From G963675935 sp963675935 (GTDB lineage: Bacteria; Planctomycetota; Planctomycetia; Pirellulales; Thermoguttaceae): a DNA stretch of 64,000 nucleotides. The stretch lies in the NCBI GenBank assembly GCA_963675935.2, contig CAXXPV010000003.1:620001-684000 (forward strand), written 5' to 3'. The position numbers and the translations under genes are program-made. Within the stretch, counting starts at the first letter, position 1. The number at the start of each line of letters is the position of its first letter. The notes below the pieces were generated by a model. The model was not told the DNA's origin. It saw nothing but the letters and a program-made list of their open reading frames with translations, and did not search any database. Shown here in pieces: positions 18,000 through 24,284 of the stretch.

Positions 18000-18287
18000 C
18001 GTAGGTTATGCTTTAGTTGTTAGGACAGTATTGCGATATTGTTTAGCCGGCGAGCTTGCTCGCCGCGTGGGATGTCGCCCCAAAAACGCGGCGGGCAAGC
18101 CCGCCGACTATGGACACTCAGAAAAGTAATGTCGGGTAAAATAGCCGGAGGCTAACAGCCTCCGGTGCTATTACCGCCGATTCTCCGGAGGCTGTTAGCC
18201 TCCGGCTATTGCGACATTATTTACCTGACAGCCAATAAACATTCCTCTGTTGCATTACTATTCTAAGAACCCCTGGCATAACCTACG
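18000..18287. repeat. Nested palindromic composite element (GTAGGTTATGC termini)
   Basis: Outer 12-bp inverted repeat CGTAGGTTATGC at 18000-18011 and 18276-18287. Inside are a TTTAGCCGGCGAGCTTGCTCGCCGCG arm pair (about 18041-18110) and a palindrome of the AGCCGGAGGCTAACAGCCTCCGG family (about 18141-18210). It fills the whole gap between ald and purE apart from the last 40 bp, which hold AAGGAAAG before purE. Confidence 0.85.
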
Positions 18288-18326
18288 CCCTTCTATCGAC
18301 GACCACAAACCCCAAGGAAAGCCATC

Positions 18327-18851
18327 ATGCCGGAAAGCACTTCGCCCCTCGTGGGTATTGTGATGGGCAGCGACAGCGATTGGCCCAAGATCAAAGCGGC
18401 CGCAGCCGCTCTCGACGAGTTTGGCGTGACTTATGAGGCGCATGTGATGAGCGCCCATCGTACGCCGGAGGCGGTGCGCCAGTATGCCACGATGGCGGCG
18501 GCGCGCGGCGTCAGGGTCATCATCGCGGCGGCCGGTGGGGCTGCCCATTTGGCCGGCGTCGTCGCCTCACACACCACGCTGCCGGTCATCGGAATCCCGG
18601 TGGCCACCGATGTCGCCGGCGGCCTGGATTCGCTGCTCTCGGTCGTGCAGATGCCCGGCGACGTGCCCGTGGCCACCGTGGCGGCCGGCGGCGGCGGTCC
18701 TCGCAACGCCGGGCTGTTGGCCGTCGAGATTCTTGCGCTTTTCAACGTCGGGCTTCAGGGAAAGCTGGCCGCCTTCCGGCGAAGTCTGGCCGACAAAGTC
18801 GCCGAAAAAGACGCTGCCCTGCAAGGAATCTTGCAAGCCGAAAAAAAGTGA
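18327..18851 (+). CDS. purE: N5-carboxyaminoimidazole ribonucleotide mutase (PurE class I)
   Basis: 174 residues. Family motifs are all present: GSDSDWP near the N-terminus, SAHRTPE (the conserved His of the active site), AGGAAHLAGVVA, then PGDVPVATVA. It catalyses the mutase step of purine synthesis, N5-CAIR to CAIR. The expected partner PurK is not in the window. Ribosome binding site AAGGAAAG stands before the ATG. The metallophosphatase gene begins 9 bp after its stop, so the two are probably cotranscribed, although no functional link is known. Confidence 0.97.
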   Translation: MPESTSPLVGIVMGSDSDWPKIKAAAAALDEFGVTYEAHVMSAHRTPEAVRQYATMAAARGVRVIIAAAGGAAHLAGVVASHTTLPVIGIPVATDVAGGLDSLLSVVQMPGDVPVATVAAGGGGPRNAGLLAVEILALFNVGLQGKLAAFRRSLADKVAEKDAALQGILQAEKK

Positions 18852-18860
18852 CATCCATTG

Positions 18861-19565
18861 ATGAAGAAGTGCTTTTTCGTTTCCGACTTGCACTTGTTCG
18901 CCAATCGGTCGAACGCCCATCGACACTTGGAAGAGATCGCCCTGGCGGCGTCGCGGGCTGAAACGTTCGTTCTCGGCGGCGACATCTTCGATTTTCGCTG
19001 GTCGCGCATTCCGCTACGTCGAGCGGTCGATAGGGCCATCGAGTGGCTTCGCGAGCTGGCCGCCTCGTCGCCCGAGTGTCATTTTCACCTCGTCCTGGGC
19101 AATCACGACTACCATCGGGCATTCATCGACCGGCTCGATGAATTGGACCGCCAGGTCGCGAACCTGTCGTGGCATCGATATTACCTCCGCCTGGGCAGCA
19201 GCGTTTTTCTGCACGGCGACGTGGCCGACAAGACGATGAACGCCCGAATGCTGGCCGAAGCCCGCGACCGATGGCTAGACGACCGGCGTCGCGGCCCGTT
19301 TCTGAGCCGATTGTACGATGTGGTGGTGCTTACGCGGCTTCACCGGCCGGTGCCGCAGTTGGTTTACGCCAAGCGGATTGTCGTTCGCCGCATCTTGAAG
19401 TATTTGGAGAGCATCGGTCAGGGGCCGCAAAATGGCGTCCGCAACGTCTATTTCGGGCACACGCACCGCCGGTTGTCGAACTATCGCTATCGCGGCCTGA
19501 CATTTCACAACGGCGGCGCGCCGATCAAGGGCCTGAAGTTTCGGATTCTGGAAGCAAGGCAATAG
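18861..19565 (+). CDS. Calcineurin-type metallophosphoesterase, LpxH-like
   Basis: 234 residues from ATG 18861. The dinuclear metal motifs are in order: FVSDLHL (D-x-H), GGDIFDF (GD), LGNHDYH (GNHD), HGD, and GHTHRR. The spacing and the small size resemble UDP-2,3-diacylglucosamine diphosphatase LpxH. With an LpxL-like gene 3 kb upstream, a role in lipid A synthesis is possible, but the substrate is inferred only by similarity. Co-directional with purE (9-bp gap). A large nested palindrome follows within 30 bp of the stop. Confidence 0.82.
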   Translation: MKKCFFVSDLHLFANRSNAHRHLEEIALAASRAETFVLGGDIFDFRWSRIPLRRAVDRAIEWLRELAASSPECHFHLVLGNHDYHRAFIDRLDELDRQVANLSWHRYYLRLGSSVFLHGDVADKTMNARMLAEARDRWLDDRRRGPFLSRLYDVVVLTRLHRPVPQLVYAKRIVVRRILKYLESIGQGPQNGVRNVYFGHTHRRLSNYRYRGLTFHNGGAPIKGLKFRILEARQ

Positions 19566-19595
19566 AATTATTTCCACCGGCGCATTTCTCTCTGA

Positions 19596-19802
19596 TGTTT
19601 AGCCGGCGAACTTGTTCGCCGCGTTTGTAACCGTTCACGGGTCGGGAAAATATTGTTATTCTGAGCGTAGCGAAGAATCTCGTCTGGGCCGCGATTCCAC
19701 GAGAGATTCTTCGCTGCGCTCAGAATGACGGGTGCCCCGTGAACGGTTACGCCGCGTTTGGGGGCGGCATCCCACGCGGCGAACAAGTTCGCCGGCTAAA
19801 CA
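19596..19802. repeat. Three-level nested palindromic element
   Basis: Outer arms: TGTTTAGCCGGCGAACTTG... at 19596-19625 against its reverse complement ending at 19802. Middle arms: a perfect 15-bp pair GTAACCGTTCACGGG 19627-19641 and 19736-19750. Inner arms: ATTCTGAGCGTAGCGAAGAA... (about 19657-19685) against the pair ending at about 19727. Each level belongs to a family found singly elsewhere in the window, so the elements look inserted one inside another. Confidence 0.93.
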
Positions 19803-19823
19803 TTGATGGAAGATGGGGTGGCC

Positions 19824-21275
19824 CTACAGCAGTGGGCTGAAAAGCTTCGCCAGATTCATTTTCAGCCGGCCGGCAAACGTCGGCGACGGCCACTCGCCTG
19901 CAATGGCCTGCTCCGATCGGTTCATGTAGTCTTGCTGCAAGCGTCGCATGGCTTCCACCGCTTCCGCCGAATGAACGAACAGGTTCAACTCGAAGTTCAG
20001 GCTGAACGACCGGATGTCGTAATTCGCCGAGCCGAACATCGCCAGCTCGTCGTCGATTGTCAGCGTCTTGGCGTGCAACATGCCTTCTTGGAACAGGAAC
20101 ACGCGGACGCCGAACCGCATCAAATAGTCGCAATAAAAGGCGCCAGCGGCATTGACCACGCGATGGTCGCATTGCTTGGGAATGACGAGATCGACCTGCA
20201 CGCCCCGCAGGGCCGCCAGCCGCAGGGCCAGCAGCATCGCCTCGTTCGGAATGAAGTACGGCGAGGTGATCGTCACGCGTTGACGCGCCAAAAAAATCGC
20301 CCGGACGACCAAATCCTGAAACAATTCGGTCGGCTCGTCGGGGCCTGTCGGAATCACCTGGACGGCGATTGGACCGGCGATGGGGCATGTTGGAAACAAG
20401 GCGGGGTCTTCCAGCAGCTCGCCCGACTCGTAAAACCAGTCCTCCAAAAAAATGCCCTGAAGTTGGCGAACCACGGGGCCGGTGATGCGGGCCATCACGT
20501 CGTGCCATACGCCGGCGCGCCGGTGCCCATAGCTCGGCTCGACGATGTTCTGCGAGCCGGTGAAGGCCGCTCGACCGTCGATCACCGCCAGCTTGCGATG
20601 GTTGCGCAGGTCGAGCCGTTTGAAAGGCAGCCGCCAGAGATTGGCGGGCAGCATGGGAAAAACCTGCACGCCCCGCTCGCGCAGCCAGGGCGCTAAATGT
20701 CGGAAAAACTGCCGAGAGCCGACGGCGTCGGCCAACACCCGGCACGCCACGCCGCGCTGGGCGGCCCGCGCCAAGGCGTCGGCCACGCGACGCCCGATCA
20801 CGTCGTCCTGGAAAATGTAGAACAGCAGATGGACGTGTCGCTTGGCCCCGTCGATGTCGGCGATCAGCCGGTCGATGACCTCGTCGGTGTCGGACATCAA
20901 CGTGATGGCGTTTCCGGCGACGACGGGCAGGCCGCTGCCGTGTTCGGCCAGATGGACCAACGCGGTGTATTCATCGGTTTCGCCGGGGGCGATGACGTGG
21001 GCCGATTCGACCTCGGGATAAGCGGCCTTGACCAGCAACGGTTGAAGTCGTTGCCGCCGGGCCAAGTAGACGTGGCCCAGCCGGTTTTCGCCGATCAACA
21101 GATAGAGGCCCAAACCGACCCAAGGCTCGAAGAAAATGACCGCCAGCCAGGCCAAGCAGGTGGCCGGCTTCTCCTTCCGCAGCACGATGACCGGCAGCAT
21201 GGTCAGGCGGATGGCCCATTCCGAGGCTGCCAGCAGTTGGGTCCAATAGGCGAAATCCATATCGAGATTGTACAT
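19824..21275 (-). CDS. cls: Cardiolipin synthase (phospholipase D family)
   Basis: 483 residues, typical length. Two N-terminal membrane helices (about 12-30 and 38-62) carry the NRLGHVYLARR junction. Two HKD motifs follow: HRKLAVID (H-x-K-x4-D) in NHRKLAVIDGRAAFTGSQN and HAKTLTID in the second half, each followed by the usual Gly-Ser-x-N. The enzyme condenses two phosphatidylglycerols, or PG with another donor, to cardiolipin at the membrane. pgsA, which makes the PG precursor, is at 35.4 kb in this window. The second ATG (21260) is an alternative start. Confidence 0.93.
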   Translation of the reverse strand: MYNLDMDFAYWTQLLAASEWAIRLTMLPVIVLRKEKPATCLAWLAVIFFEPWVGLGLYLLIGENRLGHVYLARRQRLQPLLVKAAYPEVESAHVIAPGETDEYTALVHLAEHGSGLPVVAGNAITLMSDTDEVIDRLIADIDGAKRHVHLLFYIFQDDVIGRRVADALARAAQRGVACRVLADAVGSRQFFRHLAPWLRERGVQVFPMLPANLWRLPFKRLDLRNHRKLAVIDGRAAFTGSQNIVEPSYGHRRAGVWHDVMARITGPVVRQLQGIFLEDWFYESGELLEDPALFPTCPIAGPIAVQVIPTGPDEPTELFQDLVVRAIFLARQRVTITSPYFIPNEAMLLALRLAALRGVQVDLVIPKQCDHRVVNAAGAFYCDYLMRFGVRVFLFQEGMLHAKTLTIDDELAMFGSANYDIRSFSLNFELNLFVHSAEAVEAMRRLQQDYMNRSEQAIAGEWPSPTFAGRLKMNLAKLFSPLL

Positions 21276-21325
21276 CGCGGAATGAGGCGACTAGAGTTCA
21301 GCCATCCGCGTAGGGGGGTGGCTGT

Positions 21326-21420
21326 TTAATAGCCGGGGGCCAACGGCCCGCGGCAGCGGCGGCGAGACATTTTGGTGTTGTCAACCACATTCCGCGGGCC
21401 GTTGGTCCCCGGCTGTTTCA
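21326..21420. repeat. Inverted repeat (AATAGCCGGGGGCCAACGG family)
   Basis: TAGCCGGGGGCCAACGGCCCGCGG at about 21330 faces CCGCGGGCCGTTGGTCCCCGGCT at about 21393, around a short centre. Built like the other intergenic palindromes. Confidence 0.75.
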
Positions 21421-21557
21421 ACATTTTCCCATCCGCAAGAATATTTCCCTTGCGGCAAGGGCGAGTGCATTCGGCCAGGCGCGCCGATTTCGCTGGAAGA
21501 TGCCATTCGCCTCGTCGGCAACAATTTTGTTTTATGTGGTTTCTGCGGAAGGCCCGT

Positions 21558-21714
21558 GTAGGGTGGGACAAGCTTGCGCAGTCCCACCAAAAGCCTGCTC
21601 CGTGCGGCCAATCGATCCGCCGAGATTGTAGGTGTAGGGTGGGACAAGCTTGCGCAGTCCCACCAAAAGCTGGGGAAACCGCATGGTGGGACCGCGCAGC
21701 GATTGTCCCACCTA
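21558..21714. repeat. Array of GTAGGGTGGGACAAGC elements
   Basis: Two direct copies of the GTAGGGTGGGACAAGCTTGC arm (from 21558 and 21634) and one inverted copy ending at 21714. The same family makes the perfect hairpin at 54427-54508 and the terminal repeats of the insertion at 61405-61714. Confidence 0.88.
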
Positions 21715-21849
21715 CTTCCGCAACAGCAACTATGTAATGAACCACCTGAACGCAGGGCCGCGATGTCGATATACACGGAATGAGCGTTATAGGCAGAATG
21801 GAATATGTACGTGACATAGGAAAACGTGGTCGTGTAGCTAAACAACGGT

Positions 21850-21900
21850 GAGATGCCAGTCGATAGCATCTCTTAGATTGGACCGGAAAACCACAATCTA
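21850..21900 (+). promoter_or_regulatory. Twin hairpins upstream of the cysteine-rich gene
   Basis: Two adjacent 7-bp inverted repeats: GAGATGC (21850-21856) with GCATCTC (21866-21872), and TAGATTG (21874-21880) with CAATCTA (21894-21900). They end 55 bp before the ATG at 21956, where a 5' leader would be, and the ribosome binding site AAGGAG is at 21942-21947. They could form a structured leader or be protein-binding sites. No known riboswitch was recognised. Confidence 0.5.
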
Positions 21901-21955
21901 CACAGTTTCGCGTGAGTATCCGTTTTAGGTCTTTCCTAACGAAGGAGTACCTCCC

Positions 21956-22792
21956 ATGTTGCGTCGTATCTTGTTCCCGGCATTGGCCGTAGCCGCCTTG
22001 TGGGCGGTGGCTGGTGTCTCCTCTGTGCAAGCGGGTCTGCTCGGCAAAGGCTGTTGTGAGCCGGCCGCTTGTGCGCCTGCTGCGTGTGCCCCGAAGGCTT
22101 GTGAGCAAGTGAAGGCTTGCGAGCCGGCGTGCTGCGCTCCGAAGAGTTGCTGTGTGCGGAAGTGCCGTGAGCCGCGGACCTGCCGTCCGAAGAGCTGCTG
22201 CGCGGTCAAGTGCTGTGAGACGGTCAAGTGCTGCGAGACGGTCAAGGCCTGTGCGCCCGCCGCTTGCGCTCCGAAGGCTTGCGAAGCCGTGAAGTGCTGC
22301 GAGCCGGCCACGTGCTGCGCTCCGAAGTGCTGCAAGGTTCGGCATTGCCGTCAGCCCCGGACCTGCCGTCCGAAGAGCTGCTGCGCCGTGAAGTGCTGCG
22401 AAGAGGTCAAGGCCTGTGCGCCCGCCGCTTGCGCTCCGAAGGCTTGCGAAGCCGTGAAGTGCTGCGAGCCGGCCACGTGCTGCGCTCCGAAGTGCTGCAA
22501 GGTTCGGCATTGCCGTCAGCCCCGGACCTGCCGTCCGAAGAGCTGCTGTGCCGTGAAGTGCTGTGAGTCGGTCAAGGCTTGTGCCCCCGCCGCTTGCGCT
22601 CCGAAGGCCTGTGCGCCCGCCGCTTGTGCTCCGAAGGCTTGCGAGCCCGCCACGTGCGCTCCGAAGTGCTGCAAAGTTCGGCATTGCCGTGAGCCTCGGA
22701 CCTGCCGTCCGAAGAGCTGCTGTGCGGTCAAGTGCTGCGAAGAGGTCAAGGCCTGTGCGCCCGCCGCTTGCGCTCCCGCTTGCTGCAAATAA
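21956..22792 (+). CDS. Secreted cysteine-rich repeat protein
   Basis: 278 residues. A signal peptide (1-26, MLRRILFPALAVAALWAVAG then SSVQA) precedes a mature part of about 252 residues with about 66 cysteines (my count), mostly as CC or C-x3-4-C. The repeat modules are recurrent: ACAPAACAPKAC, VKCCE, CCAPKCCKVRHC, then RQPRTCRPKSCC. Outside the signal peptide only about 13 amino-acid types are used. Aromatic residues, Asp and Asn are missing and Lys/Arg are frequent. Such a protein should form a disulfide-linked or metal-binding extracellular material. Planctomycete cell walls are known to be protein-rich and cystine-rich, so a wall component is a reasonable inference. Strong AAGGAG site, hairpins upstream, terminator downstream. 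cysK lies convergent next to it. Confidence 0.88.
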   Translation: MLRRILFPALAVAALWAVAGVSSVQAGLLGKGCCEPAACAPAACAPKACEQVKACEPACCAPKSCCVRKCREPRTCRPKSCCAVKCCETVKCCETVKACAPAACAPKACEAVKCCEPATCCAPKCCKVRHCRQPRTCRPKSCCAVKCCEEVKACAPAACAPKACEAVKCCEPATCCAPKCCKVRHCRQPRTCRPKSCCAVKCCESVKACAPAACAPKACAPAACAPKACEPATCAPKCCKVRHCREPRTCRPKSCCAVKCCEEVKACAPAACAPACCK

Positions 22793-22860
22793 GTTCGCCT
22801 AGGAAACGCCGCTCAAGCTCATCCCCGATCCGAGTTTGAAACGTGTTCCTTTACGATCAT

Positions 22861-22905
22861 CCAAGCGGCCCGGTCGAATGTCGATCGGGCCGCTTGGTGT
22901 TTCTT
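22861..22905 (+). terminator. Rho-independent terminator of the cysteine-rich gene
   Basis: A perfect 12-bp stem CCAAGCGGCCCG (22861-22872) with CGGGCCGCTTGG (22886-22897) is followed by TGTTTCTT, 69 bp after the stop codon. It is one of the few classical terminators in the window, which suggests strong expression of this gene. Confidence 0.85.
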
Positions 22906-22990
22906 GACGCTCTTATACCTTGCACGGCTTGGTTTGTCCGATTTCTTGCGAGGTGGAAAAACCGGACAATTTCAACCGTTCGCAGTATAC

Positions 22991-23950
22991 TTACTCCGGG
23001 AACAGCTTCGTCGAAAGATACCGCTCGCCGAGATCGGGCAAAATGACCACGATCAGCCGGCCGGCATTTTCCGGACGCCGGGCAAGTTGCAATGCCGCCC
23101 AAGCCGCGGCCCCGGCGCTGATCCCGCACAAAATGCCCTCTTTCCGCGCAAGCTGCCGCGACGTTTCCATCGCGTCCTCATCGGCCACAGGAATCACCTC
23201 GTCGAGCACCGAGACATTGAGCACCTCGGGAATGAAGCCGGCCCCGATACCTTGAATCCCATGACGGCCGGGCTTGAGCGACGCACCGGCCTTTTGTTGG
23301 GCAATAACCGCGCTGGTGGCAGGCTCGACGGCCACGACGCGAACCGACGGTTTTTTGGCCTTCAGCGCCTCGCCGATGCCGGTGATGGTGCCGCCGGTGC
23401 CCACGCCCGCGATGATCATGTCAACCGCGCCGTCGGTGTCGCGCCAAATCTCCTCGGCCGTCGTCTTGCGATGAATCTCGGGATTGGCCGGATTCGTAAA
23501 TTGCTGCGGCATGTAGTAGCCGGCGTTTTCCGCCACCAGTTCCTCGGCCTTTCGCACGGCGCCGGGCATTCCCGCGGCGGCGGGCGTCAACACGATCTCC
23601 GCCCCCAGCGCCTTCAACAACCGGCGCCGCTCCATGCTCATGCTCTCCGGCATCGTGACCATGAGCTTGTATCCGCGTGAAGCGCAGACGAACGCCAGGC
23701 CGATGCCCATGTTGCCGCTCGTCGGTTCGACGATGACGGTGTTCGGACCGATGAGTCCCGCGCGCTCGGCGGCCTCGATCATCGCCAAAGCGGGCCGGTC
23801 CTTGATGCTCCAAAGCGGGTTCATCGCTTCCAACTTGGCGACCACCGTGGCGGAGCACCCCTCGGTGACCCGTTGCATGCGGACCAGCGGCGTGTTGCCG
23901 ACGCACTGGGTGATGTTGTCGAAAATGCGGCCGGTATTTTTGAGTGTCAT
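22991..23950 (-). CDS. cysK: Cysteine synthase A
   Basis: 319 residues. PLP-dependent beta-family fold with the pyridoxal lysine in WSIKDRPA (K50), the substrate loop PTSGNMG, the PLP phosphate-binding GVGTGGTITG, and GISAGAA near the C-terminus. It makes L-cysteine from O-acetylserine and sulfide in the cytoplasm. It is transcribed towards the cysteine-rich gene; the stop codons are about 200 bp apart with that gene's terminator between. A supply role for that protein is an attractive guess only. A repeat-filled gap lies upstream. Confidence 0.96.
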   Translation of the reverse strand: MTLKNTGRIFDNITQCVGNTPLVRMQRVTEGCSATVVAKLEAMNPLWSIKDRPALAMIEAAERAGLIGPNTVIVEPTSGNMGIGLAFVCASRGYKLMVTMPESMSMERRRLLKALGAEIVLTPAAAGMPGAVRKAEELVAENAGYYMPQQFTNPANPEIHRKTTAEEIWRDTDGAVDMIIAGVGTGGTITGIGEALKAKKPSVRVVAVEPATSAVIAQQKAGASLKPGRHGIQGIGAGFIPEVLNVSVLDEVIPVADEDAMETSRQLARKEGILCGISAGAAAWAALQLARRPENAGRLIVVILPDLGERYLSTKLFPE

Positions 23951-23999
23951 GGAGTTCTCTTTCCGTAAATGTCAGTCGATAGCTAGACCCGAAGCGATG

Positions 24000-24260
24000 G
24001 CAGTTATGTTAGTCCCGAATGAACGGTAGTTATGTTAGTCCCGAAGGGACGGTAGTCAATAGCCAGGGGCGTAAGCCCCTGGTCGGAGGGAGACCGCATT
24101 CAAACAAAGCCGCGAAGCGGCGACAGTGGCTTCTGCCGCCCCTACCGGGGCTTTCCAATGCAAAACGCATCGGTTCCAGGGGCTTACGCCCCTGGCTATT
24201 AACTGCCGCCGCTTCGCGGCTAAATTATTAGCTACCGCCGCTTCGCGGCTTAATACACTT
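24000..24260. repeat. Palindromic element cluster (TAGCCAGGGGCGTAAGCCCCTGG family)
   Basis: Outer pair AATAGCCAGGGGCGTAAGCC (about 24058) and GGCTTACGCCCCTGGCTATT (about 24180-24200). Direct repeats AGTTATGTTAGTCCCGAA and GCCGCTTCGCGGCTAA stand at the flanks. A second version with the same plan lies at 27300-27520. No gene is seen between 23951 and 24284. Confidence 0.82.
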
Positions 24261-24284
24261 CAACCCTCATCTCTCTTTCCATCG

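Noticed and set aside
21956..22792. Repetitive DNA of the cysteine-rich gene as a CRISPR-like array
   Set aside because: Repeats are of unequal length, contiguous and in frame, with a signal peptide, ribosome binding site and terminator; there are no unique spacers and no cas genes.
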